Positions 1 through 7,940 of a stretch of DNA of 58,243 nt are shown in pieces; position 1 is the stretch's first letter, and each line of letters starts with the position of its first letter. The stretch is from Opitutia bacterium. GTDB taxonomy: Bacteria > Verrucomicrobiota > Verrucomicrobiae > Opitutales > UBA953. The stretch is taken from assembly GCA_004558035.1 (NCBI GenBank), contig SFEJ01000010.1, forward strand, positions 1-58,243, given 5' to 3'. The notes beneath the pieces were generated by a model, which ran no database searches, was not told where the DNA came from, and worked only from the letters and a program-made list of their open reading frames with translations. A program made the position numbers and the translations under genes.

Positions 1-365
1 AGCGCGCTTTGTTTTTGTCCGTTCACGTAGGGTTAAAACCCTACGCTAAGCAATTTCGCCCCGTCGGGGCGTTGATTTTCCGTCTCCCGGCAGGAACGCT
101 TCGCGGGCGCAAACCCAATCCCTCAAAATCCCGAAATCCCTGTTCTTGTTTGTGCGTCTGCAGAGGGCAAGCGAGACGCTTACCCTCCTGTTCGCGCGCC
201 GCGTCGTCCGCGGATGCGGGCGAAAATCTGCGGAAGGAAAACTTCAATTCCGTTCTCCGGCGGAGCGCGGCGCGAGCCCGAATCCAATCCCTTAAATCCC
301 CGAAATCCCTGTTCGTTTTCGCACGCCCCACGACGAAGACGCGGACGTCTTCGCCCCCAAAAGCG
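1..365. other. Gene-free left end with palindromes and short repeats
   Basis: I see no convincing gene here; the open frames are low-complexity shadows. Two related phrases recur as direct repeats (around 112-150 and 281-320, both containing CGAAATCCCTGTTC). Imperfect palindromes lie at about 160-186 (GAGGGCAAGCG facing CGCTTACCCTC) and 331-352 (CGAAGAC facing GTCTTCG). A closely related palindrome recurs at about 5189-5217, so this is a dispersed intergenic repeat family. Function unknown. Confidence 0.5.
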
Positions 366-404
366 GCACAAAAAACGCTCCCGCGAGTTTTCCCGCGGGA
401 GCGT
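366..404 (-). terminator. Rho-independent terminator of the PEP-CTERM protein gene
   Basis: Read on the minus strand, ACGCTCCCGCG and CGCGGGAGCGT form a long GC stem, followed by a run of six T. It lies about 30 bases beyond the stop codon of the gene ending at 432. The stem contains GCGGGAGCG, one base away from the window-wide GCGGGAACG motif. Confidence 0.8.
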
Positions 405-431
405 CTTTCTTTAAGCTCTAAGCCTTAACCT

Positions 432-3400
432 TCAAGCTTTCTTCCGGCGGCGGCGCGTTCCCGCAAGCGCGAGCGCCCCGAGTCCCGCCAGCAAGCCGAA
501 CATGCTCGGCTCCGGAATCGTCAGCGTCAGCTGCAGACCGTTGGTCGTGTCATAAGACCATTCGCGCAGATAACTCGACCAAGAACCGAGATTGGAATTC
601 GAAGCGGAGAAATACGCCTCGATGTCGTTCGAGCTCATGCCGCCCGCCGAAATCGAATTGAACAAAATCGCGCTCGAAGAAATGATGGTCAGCGCCGTAT
701 CTTCCGCCACCGTCATGGTCGTCAGATCGATCGCGAACAGCGCGCCGTCGTTGAGCGTCACCGTTCCCGCCGTCACGCCGCCGTTAACGGCGATCTTCAG
801 AACGCCGCCGGAATCGACCGTCGTCGTCGCCGTCGAAGCGCCGAGCGCGGATGTGTTCTTCGCGACGAGAACACCTCCGGAAATCGTCACGCCTGAATGC
901 GTATTCGTGCCCGAGAGAATAAGTGTCCCCGTTCCGGCTTTCTTCAGAATTCCGTTTCCTTCGGTTCGGACGATTACCGAAGCGATTTCCAGACTCGCGT
1001 CCTTGCCGTTTACAGCGAATTCGACGTCGTTTCTACGCAAAGAAACGTTCACCCCGGATTCAATCTTAGCTCCGGCGACCGTTGTCACGAGCGACGATCC
1101 CGTGTAAAAATCCCAGCGTGTGTTCGCGCCCGAGCCCGTTCCGGCCCTTATCGTGCCGTTCAACGTCAGCGTGCCTCTGAACGAGGTATTGCCATTCATG
1201 GCCATTTCAAGCACACCGCCATGATCGATAGTGATATTACCGATACCGTTAGTATATCCGGTCGCATCGTTGGCCGTAAGCTTCAGCATGCCTCCGTCTT
1301 GAACAGTGACCCCGCCGCGCAGAGCGCTGTTTCCCCCTCCGGACGAAATCGTCAGCACGCCGCCGTTACCGACGGTCGTACCGCCGGAAATGTTTGTCGT
1401 GCCGCCGGAAATCGTCACGCTTCCCGCCGCGATGATGCCGTTCGCCGTCGCCTCGCCCGCGGAAACAAGCAGACTCGTCGCGTTCAGAGTGCCGCCGGAA
1501 ACAGACAGCGTGCCGAGCGTCGTCGTGCCGGTGAAGTTCGTCGTTCCCGCGGCATTCGTGAAGCCGCCGGTCAGATTGACCGTTCCCACGAGCGTCAGCG
1601 TGCCACCGTCGGTGTGCTTCAGCGTTCCCGTGCCGGAAATGTCGCTCGCGAGCGTGACGTTACCGTTTCCGTAAAGGCGAATCACGCCGCCGGCAGTGCC
1701 GACCTCGATCGCCTTGGAAAACGAAGCCTCCGTGTAAGTTTCAATCTCCTCAGAATTCGTGTTGTTTGTATTTCTGAAAAGCAAGCCGCCGCCATTGAGC
1801 ACGACCTTGCTCGCGCTGCCGAGGCGGGAAGGCAAAATCGCGGACGTCATCTCATCCGTCAGCATATCGACAAGCCCCGCCGTGATTTCCACCGTTCCCG
1901 CGAAGCCGCTCCCAATCGCCACGGTGCTGAACGCAGGGTCGCTTCCGCCGGAGTCGCTCAAATTTCCAACCCCGGCGAATTTCAGCGTTCCCGTGCCCGA
2001 AACATTGCCGAGCGCAACCTCGCCGCTCGCGGACGCGGTAATCGCGTAAACGGAATTGCCGGCGAGCGTCGCCGTCGCGCCGTTCGCACTGCCGGCGCCG
2101 AGCGAAAGCGTCGCGCCAGTTTCGAGCTCGATGCTGTCACTGACCGTGACGTTCCCGCCCGTAAGCGTGACAGTCTTGTCGGAAGCGATCGTCACCTTTC
2201 CCGCAGTCACGCCCGCGGCGTCGACCGCCACGGTGGCGTCCTTGGCGAACGTCACGTTGTCCTTGTTCATGAACGACGTTGCCGTCCCGGAATTCGTCCA
2301 CGGCGTGTTCGTCGTCGAGTAATTCCACGTTCCCGCGCCTGCAGAGTCGCCGACCCAAGTCAGCTCGCCCGCCGTACCGTCGGAGACGGTGACGGTACCG
2401 TCGGCGTTGAAAGTCGCCCCCCCCGCGCCGCGGCCGATGACGCTCGAGCCCTCAAGATTGACATTCGACATGCCGAGTCCTTCTGCCCACGTGAGAGAGG
2501 AACCTTCTGCGAGCGTAAAGAGCTTGAACGTCGTTCCACTTTCGCCAGCCGTTCCCGTCAGTCCGCCGAGCGCGAATTTGACGCCGCTCGTCGTCGTGAC
2601 GCTTGCGCCGTTCGCGACCTCGATCGCATTGGAGAGATTGACCGCGCCCGTGAGCTCGAGTCTTCCCGCCGAAACGGTGATTTTGCCCGCGCCCGTCGTC
2701 GTAAGCGCCTGGCTTGCGCCCTGCGTCAGCGTTCCCGAGGAAAGGTTGATGTCGAGAATCGAGCCGGTGCCGTTGACCGTCACCGCGCCCGTCCCGAGCG
2801 CGTTCGCGCTCTGCACGATAAGCTTGCCGCCGTTGACGTCGAAACCGCCGTTGTAGTTAGAGCTCGCGCCGGAGACAATCATGTTGCCCGAGCCGGTCTT
2901 GTTGATTTTGCCGTCGGTATCCTTGGAAGCGTCTCCGCGCGGGTCAAGAATACCGCTGAGCGTCAGCGTTCCTCCGGAAACGTTGAACTCCGTGTTCCCG
3001 CGCAGGCGAATGCTCGCGGAAATCTCCGAATCCGCACTCACGTTGATTCTGCGCTCGCCTTTGAGGTCAAGAGAACCGAAATTATCACCTGTCGTATTTC
3101 CGGCGGAAATCAAGCCGCCGTTCAGTTCAAACGTCGTTCCCGTACCGAACGTCTGCCGCGAAGTACCGAGATTCAGCGTACCGCCGTTCAGCGTGATTTT
3201 ATTGGTAACGTTTTCGCGAGCGAAAATTTCATTCGTGTTGCCTACTGTCACGGTCGAACCTGCGCCGATAGTCAGCGATCCCTTCAGCGCTTGTCCGGTC
3301 TCCGTCGTCAAGTTCACATTGTTCCCTCCGGAAACGCTGATGGTCGAGCCTGCAGCAACCGCGCCGGAAATCGTCACCGGACTCGCACCCGGCGTTCCCG

Positions 3401-4712
3401 CGAGCGTCAGTGACGAATTTGCGCCCATGGAGGTAATCGTAATCGTTCCCGAAAGCACGCCCGTTCCGCTGGTGCTGACCGAAGCCGATGCGGCAAGCGC
3501 AAAAGTCGTCCCCACCGACAACGTCCCGCCGGAAACGACGATGTTGCCTCCCGAAGAAAGCGTGCCCGAAAACACGTTCGGCGCGTCCGTCGTTCCGCCG
3601 TCGGCGATTTCGAGCGTCGCGCCCGAGGAAATCGTGCCCGAGTAGGTCAGCACGCCCGTACCGGTTTTCTTGACCACGCCGGAACCGGTAAGGTTCGCAT
3701 TGAGCGTCATCGCGTCCGCAAGATTCAACGTCGCGGTGTGCCCCATGGCGACGGAAATCGAAGTAGCGGCAAGCGATCCGTCCGTGCCGACGACGAAAGT
3801 GTAGTTGTCCGCGACGGAAATCGTTCCCGCCGTGACGTCGGAATCGATCGCCACGGTCTTCGCGAGCGCGGCGTCCGATCCGAAATAGACGTTCCCGCCG
3901 TTCTCGAACGCGGAAGCGTTCCCGGACAAAGTCCAATTCGTGTTCGTGAGCGTCGTGTTCCACGCATTGTTTTCTCCCGTTCCCGCCCAGAAATACGAGC
4001 TCGTGTCCGTCCCCGTCGCGACGATGGACATCGCGCTCGTCATGTCGGGGGTCTCCAATTTGGTGTTGAACCAATAGAGATTGGAATACTGCACGCCTGC
4101 AAGCGTCTTGGCCAAGCCGATGGAAGTGATGTTGCCGGAGCCTTTGAGACCGCTGTAGGTCGTCACCCCGTCCTTCCCGTAAACGTAAAGCTTCGTTCCG
4201 TCGTTATCGAACGAAATGCCGATGGTGATCAGACCATTGACGGCATAATTGCTATCAATCGCAATCGGCGTGTTGGCATTGTTGTTGCCCCAAACCGCGT
4301 TCTCCCAAACCCCAGCGAGCCCTCCGTTTTTCAGCGCCGCACCCGTGGTTCCGTTATTCGTGCCCGCAAGAAGAACCGCGTTACTATTCGAACTGGAAAA
4401 AACGCTCGCGTCCACCGTGAATATCGCGGAATAAGTGTAGCGGTTGATGTTTCCGTTCGGGACATTCGTCGTAAGCGACGCGCCGGACGTTCCCGCGGAA
4501 ATCGTCGCCTGCGTGCTGGTCGAAGTATAAATGCCGGTATCCGATCCCGAGATGCCGGAGAGATTCCAGCCAAGATCGGTGATGCTGTTGATCGTCTCCG
4601 TATCAAAGGAATCGATGAACAGCGTCGCGTCCGTCAGCGAGGTCGCGTACGCGGAGGTTCCCATCGCGGCGGCGGCGAGGAGGGAGGTGATGAATAATTT
4701 TGAGGATTTCAT
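432..4712 (-). CDS. Autotransporter-associated beta-strand repeat protein with PEP-CTERM sorting tail
   Basis: A large secreted surface protein of about 1426 residues. From the ATG at 4712 it begins with a signal peptide (MKSSKLF, hydrophobic core, cleavage near ATS at residue 23-25). The body is rich in Gly, Thr, Ser, Asn and Val, with repeats of the form GTGTLTLSG, NGGTLN and SGGTL, typical of parallel beta-helix passenger domains of the autotransporter-associated repeat family. The C-terminus has IPEPSMFGLLAGLGALALAG followed by RRRRKK. This is a verrucomicrobial PEP-CTERM signal: a PEP motif, one membrane helix and a basic tail, recognised by exosortase. No autotransporter barrel is present and no exosortase gene lies in the window. 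The frame is open for 83 more codons upstream, but that part is low quality and the signal peptide fixes the start. Ligand and exact role are unknown; adhesion or matrix function is an inference. Confidence 0.88.
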   Translation of the reverse strand: MKSSKLFITSLLAAAAMGTSAYATSLTDATLFIDSFDTETINSITDLGWNLSGISGSDTGIYTSTSTQATISAGTSGASLTTNVPNGNINRYTYSAIFTVDASVFSSSNSNAVLLAGTNNGTTGAALKNGGLAGVWENAVWGNNNANTPIAIDSNYAVNGLITIGISFDNDGTKLYVYGKDGVTTYSGLKGSGNITSIGLAKTLAGVQYSNLYWFNTKLETPDMTSAMSIVATGTDTSSYFWAGTGENNAWNTTLTNTNWTLSGNASAFENGGNVYFGSDAALAKTVAIDSDVTAGTISVADNYTFVVGTDGSLAATSISVAMGHTATLNLADAMTLNANLTGSGVVKKTGTGVLTYSGTISSGATLEIADGGTTDAPNVFSGTLSSGGNIVVSGGTLSVGTTFALAASASVSTSGTGVLSGTITITSMGANSSLTLAGTPGASPVTISGAVAAGSTISVSGGNNVNLTTETGQALKGSLTIGAGSTVTVGNTNEIFARENVTNKITLNGGTLNLGTSRQTFGTGTTFELNGGLISAGNTTGDNFGSLDLKGERRINVSADSEISASIRLRGNTEFNVSGGTLTLSGILDPRGDASKDTDGKINKTGSGNMIVSGASSNYNGGFDVNGGKLIVQSANALGTGAVTVNGTGSILDINLSSGTLTQGASQALTTTGAGKITVSAGRLELTGAVNLSNAIEVANGASVTTTSGVKFALGGLTGTAGESGTTFKLFTLAEGSSLTWAEGLGMSNVNLEGSSVIGRGAGGATFNADGTVTVSDGTAGELTWVGDSAGAGTWNYSTTNTPWTNSGTATSFMNKDNVTFAKDATVAVDAAGVTAGKVTIASDKTVTLTGGNVTVSDSIELETGATLSLGAGSANGATATLAGNSVYAITASASGEVALGNVSGTGTLKFAGVGNLSDSGGSDPAFSTVAIGSGFAGTVEITAGLVDMLTDEMTSAILPSRLGSASKVVLNGGGLLFRNTNNTNSEEIETYTEASFSKAIEVGTAGGVIRLYGNGNVTLASDISGTGTLKHTDGGTLTLVGTVNLTGGFTNAAGTTNFTGTTTLGTLSVSGGTLNATSLLVSAGEATANGIIAAGSVTISGGTTNISGGTTVGNGGVLTISSGGGNSALRGGVTVQDGGMLKLTANDATGYTNGIGNITIDHGGVLEMAMNGNTSFRGTLTLNGTIRAGTGSGANTRWDFYTGSSLVTTVAGAKIESGVNVSLRRNDVEFAVNGKDASLEIASVIVRTEGNGILKKAGTGTLILSGTNTHSGVTISGGVLVAKNTSALGASTATTTVDSGGVLKIAVNGGVTAGTVTLNDGALFAIDLTTMTVAEDTALTIISSSAILFNSISAGGMSSNDIEAYFSASNSNLGSWSSYLREWSYDTTNGLQLTLTIPEPSMFGLLAGLGALALAGTRRRRKKA

Positions 4713-5427
4713 TGCGTGCAAGTTTGTGTGGTTTGTCGTTGTTGTAGTTTGTGTGAAAGGCGCGGCGCGATGCGAGGACGCGAAAAGGCACGGGCGGGCG
4801 GGCGCGGGAAAGCGCGCAACGCCGCTCCGGAGGCGGCAGAACCGCCGAACGTAAGCGTCTGACGGGGCATCGTGTGTAAGCTTGTGTGATTTGTGTGAAA
4901 TTCCGCGTGTGAGACGGAAGATGCGCGAAGTATCCGAGCGCGCGGAAATTTTCGCAAGCATTTTTTGACGCAGAGAAACGGAGAAATTTTTGACCGGAAG
5001 TCATGGAAACAGACAGAAGTTTTTTTTGGGGGCGAAGACATTCCTGTCTTCGTTCCCGGGGCGGACGCATTTTCGCGGCGCGCGCGTCCGAGCGAAAAGC
5101 CCATCCGTGCGTATCCGCGTCCATCCGTTGTTTCAAAAAATCCGCGGAAGTCCGCGGGATCCGCGGGAAAAAAGTTTGTGCGGGCAGATTTCGAGGGCAA
5201 GCGGGACGCTCGCCCTCCTTTTCGTTCCCGCGACGCCGAATGAAAAAACTCTTTTTCCGCTTCTGTTCCTTCCCGGTTCAAAAAATTGACGTCGCGGTTC
5301 TTCTTTGCGCCTTGGCGTCTTGGCGGGAGAATTTCCGCGGAAGTAATTTCGAGCCGCGCGCGGGCGGCGGCGTTCCCGCGCTTTTTTCTTGCTCGGCGGG
5401 AGGGCGTTTTTCAGAATCGGCGGCGCT
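4713..5427. other. Intergenic region between divergent surface-protein and cydA genes
   Basis: About 715 bases without a supported gene. It contains the presumed leader of the surface-protein gene, in which CACACAAA-type phrases occur twice on the minus strand (complement at about 4724-4756 and 4876-4905). It also has a hairpin at about 5034-5052 (GAAGACA facing TGTCTTC) and a palindrome at about 5189-5217 (GAGGGCAAGCG facing CGCTCGCCCTC) related to one near 170. Stereotyped phrases such as GACGCAGAGAAACGGAG (4969) and TTCTTTGCGCCTTGGCGTC (5300) resemble intergenic text found upstream of other genes here. Confidence 0.5.
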
Positions 5428-6783
5428 ATGGACCCCGAATTGCTTGCCCGAATTCAATTTGCGCTCACCGCAGGTTTTCACTTTCTGTTCCCGCCGCTTT
5501 CCATCGGTCTGGGCGTGTTCCTCGTCATCGTCCGCGGATTCGCCTACAAGACGAAGGATCCCGCGTGGCGCTCGCTCGCGGACTACTGGACGAAGATCTT
5601 CGCGCTGGTCTTCGCCTTCGGCGTGGCGACGGGCATCGTGCTCGAGTTCGAGTTCGGCACGAACTGGGCGCGCTACTCGCGCTTCGTCGGCGACGTGTTC
5701 GGCAGCCCGCTCGCGGCGGAGGCGATCTTCGCCTTCTTCATGGAATCCTGCTTCCTCGGCATCGTGCTGTTCGGGCAAAAGAAAGTGTCCGAAGGCTTCC
5801 ATTACTTTTCGACGATCATGGTGTGCTTCGGTGCGCATCTGAGCGCGCTGTGGATTCTCGTCGCGAACTCGTGGATGCAGACGCCGGCGGGCTATCACCT
5901 CGTCGAGACGGAAAACGGGCTGCGCGCCGAGATCACGGATTTCTGGGCGATGGTCTTCAATCCTTCGACGATCGACCGGCTGTGGCACGTGCTCGTCGCG
6001 GCGTGGTGCACGGGCGCGTTTCTCGCGCTCGCCGTCAGCGCGTGGCATCTGCTGAAGAAGCGCTGCGTTCCCGCGGCGGAGCGCGGGCTGAAGACGGCGC
6101 TGTCGATGGCGGCGGCGGCGCTCGTGCTGCTGTTCGCGTCGGGGCACGCGAGCGCGATGCTTCTCGAAAAGACGCAGCCCGTGAAGTTCGCCGCGATGGA
6201 GGGCATCTTCGATTCGTCCGAGCCGGCGGGCTTCCACGTCATCGGCTACGTGGACGAAGAGGCGGGCACGGTGCGCGGGCTCAGCGTTCCCGGCGTCGTC
6301 AGCGTCATGCTCGGCAAAGGGCTCGAAGTGACGCCGGAAAACCGCGTGCTCGGGCTCGACGACGTTCCCGCGGAGGAGCGTCCGCCGCTGCAGCTCACGT
6401 TCCAGGGCTTTCACTGGATGGTCTACGGCGGGTGCGTGATGGTCGCGGTCGCGGGCGTCGGGCTGCTGCTGTGGTTCCGCGGGAGGCTTCTTTCGACGCG
6501 CTGGTGGCTCGCGCTCTGCGTTCCCGCGTGCGTCGTTCCGCATTTCGCTCTGCAGATGGGTTGGATCGCGACGGAGGTCGGCCGCCAGCCGTGGATCGTG
6601 CAGGGGCTGCTCAAGACGAAGGACGCGTTCTCGACGAACGTCTCCGCCGGGCAGCTCTGGTTTTCGCTGATCTTCTTCACGCTGATCTACGCCGTGATGT
6701 TCGCGCTCTTCGTCGCGCTTCTGCTGAAGAAGGTGCGGCAGGGCCCGAAGGAAATCGCCGCCGCCGGCGACCCGGAATCGTGA
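5428..6783 (+). CDS. cydA: Cytochrome bd ubiquinol oxidase subunit I
   Basis: Quinol-oxidising, haem-bearing subunit of the high-affinity bd-type terminal oxidase in the inner membrane (quinol plus O2 to quinone plus water, proton-motive). The 451-residue product starts MDPELLARIQFALTAGFHF, placing the conserved N-terminal histidine (haem ligand) in helix 1. The conserved FMES segment follows near residue 105, and GWIATEVGRQPWIV with its GRQPW signature near residue 380. Multiple hydrophobic helices match the family, and the loop between helices 6 and 7 is short (short Q-loop type). I prefer ATG 5428 over an in-frame TTG at 5389 because the family starts at this point. cydB follows after 67 bases, so the two are probably cotranscribed. 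No cydX-like peptide is evident. Confidence 0.97.
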   Translation: MDPELLARIQFALTAGFHFLFPPLSIGLGVFLVIVRGFAYKTKDPAWRSLADYWTKIFALVFAFGVATGIVLEFEFGTNWARYSRFVGDVFGSPLAAEAIFAFFMESCFLGIVLFGQKKVSEGFHYFSTIMVCFGAHLSALWILVANSWMQTPAGYHLVETENGLRAEITDFWAMVFNPSTIDRLWHVLVAAWCTGAFLALAVSAWHLLKKRCVPAAERGLKTALSMAAAALVLLFASGHASAMLLEKTQPVKFAAMEGIFDSSEPAGFHVIGYVDEEAGTVRGLSVPGVVSVMLGKGLEVTPENRVLGLDDVPAEERPPLQLTFQGFHWMVYGGCVMVAVAGVGLLLWFRGRLLSTRWWLALCVPACVVPHFALQMGWIATEVGRQPWIVQGLLKTKDAFSTNVSAGQLWFSLIFFTLIYAVMFALFVALLLKKVRQGPKEIAAAGDPES

Positions 6784-6850
6784 GTCTCCCGCGTTCCGCC
6801 CCGCCGTTTTCCCGTCACTTGTCACCTGCAACCTGCAACCGATTTTTCCC

Positions 6851-7876
6851 ATGGACTTAAACACTATCTGGTTCGGCCTTCTCGGCGTGCTCTTCATCGC
6901 CTATGCGGCGCTCGACGGTTTCGACCTCGGCGTCGGCATCATTCTGCCCGCGTTCAAGGGCGACGACGAGCGGCGCCTCGCGCTCAACTCCATCGGCCCC
7001 GTCTGGGACGGGAACGAGGTCTGGCTGCTCACGGCGGGCGGCGCGCTCTTCGCGGCGTTCCCGCACGTTTACGCGGGCGTGTTCAGCGGGCTTTACACGG
7101 CGCTGATCCTGCTGCTCGGCGCGCTGATCTTCCGCGCCGTCGCGCTCGAAGTGCGGAGCAAGGGCGAAAGCCGCGCGTGGCGGCGGCTGTGGGACGCGGT
7201 CTTTTCCGCGTGCAGTGCGCTCGTCGCCCTGCTGCTCGGCGTGGCGGTCGGCAACCTCGTCACGGGAATGCCCGTGAACGCGGCGGGCGAAATCGACGCG
7301 GGCGCGTTCGGGCTGCTCAACCTGCTCGAACCGATTCCGCTGCTCTCCGGCGTGCTCGCGGTCGCGCTCTTCGCGCTGCACGGCGCGCTGTTCCTGCGCA
7401 TGAAGACGGGCGAGGTCGTGCGCTTCAAGATCGACCTGCTTCTGCCCGGCCTTTTCGCGTTCGCGGCGATCTTCCACATCGCGCTCACGGCGTTCGTACT
7501 GTTCGCGGGCGAACGCCCCGGCGCGGCGAACTTCGAGAGCGTTCCCGCGCTCGGCGCCGTTCCCGTGCTGGCGATGCTCGCGATGATCGCGACGGGCGTC
7601 TTCCTGCGCTGCCGCACCTACAAGCTCGCGTTCTGCGGCACGACGGCGACGATCGCCCTGCTCGTCCTCACCGTCGGCGTCGGCATGTTCCCGAACCTCG
7701 TTCCCGCGCTCGGCGACGCCGCGAACTCGCTGACGATCTACGACTCCGCCTCGCCGAAGACGCTGACGACGATGCTCGTCATCGCCTGCCTCGGCGTCCC
7801 GATCGTCGCGCTATACCACGTGCTCGTCTATCGCGCCTTCGCCAAAAAGACCGAACTCGACGAACACAGCTACTAA
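6851..7876 (+). CDS. cydB: Cytochrome bd ubiquinol oxidase subunit II
   Basis: Second membrane subunit of the bd oxidase, partner of the upstream CydA. The 341-residue protein begins MDLNTIWFGLLGVLFIAYAALDGFDLGVG, the canonical CydB start. The VWDGNEVWLLTAGGALFAAFP signature follows around residues 55-75, then further hydrophobic helices, ending near YHVLVYRAFAKK. The 67-base gap from cydA contains the phrase GTCACCTGCAACCTGCAACC, one of the stereotyped intergenic sequences seen just upstream of start codons in this window. The convergent neighbour uvrB is separated by a shared terminator. Confidence 0.97.
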   Translation: MDLNTIWFGLLGVLFIAYAALDGFDLGVGIILPAFKGDDERRLALNSIGPVWDGNEVWLLTAGGALFAAFPHVYAGVFSGLYTALILLLGALIFRAVALEVRSKGESRAWRRLWDAVFSACSALVALLLGVAVGNLVTGMPVNAAGEIDAGAFGLLNLLEPIPLLSGVLAVALFALHGALFLRMKTGEVVRFKIDLLLPGLFAFAAIFHIALTAFVLFAGERPGAANFESVPALGAVPVLAMLAMIATGVFLRCRTYKLAFCGTTATIALLVLTVGVGMFPNLVPALGDAANSLTIYDSASPKTLTTMLVIACLGVPIVALYHVLVYRAFAKKTELDEHSY

Positions 7877-7903
7877 GCCGCGCGGGAAGAAGGATTTTCC
7901 GCG

Positions 7904-7940
7904 AAAAAGCGCCGTTCCCGCGTCAGGGACGGCGCTTTTT
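7904..7940. terminator. Bidirectional terminator between cydB and uvrB
   Basis: AAAAAGCGCCGT and ACGGCGCTTTTT form a stem with A and T runs on both sides, so it can terminate both convergent genes. The loop side carries CGTTCCCGC, a copy of the recurring motif. It overlaps the uvrB stop codon (7923-7925). Confidence 0.8.

Noticed and set aside
897..3413. 838-codon open frame opposite the PEP-CTERM gene
   Set aside because: Antisense of a repetitive beta-helix gene with strong codon bias; sequence is Arg-rich and featureless.
5278..6897. 539-codon minus-strand frame opposite cydA
   Set aside because: Arg/Glu-rich shadow of cydA; cydA itself has every family signature.
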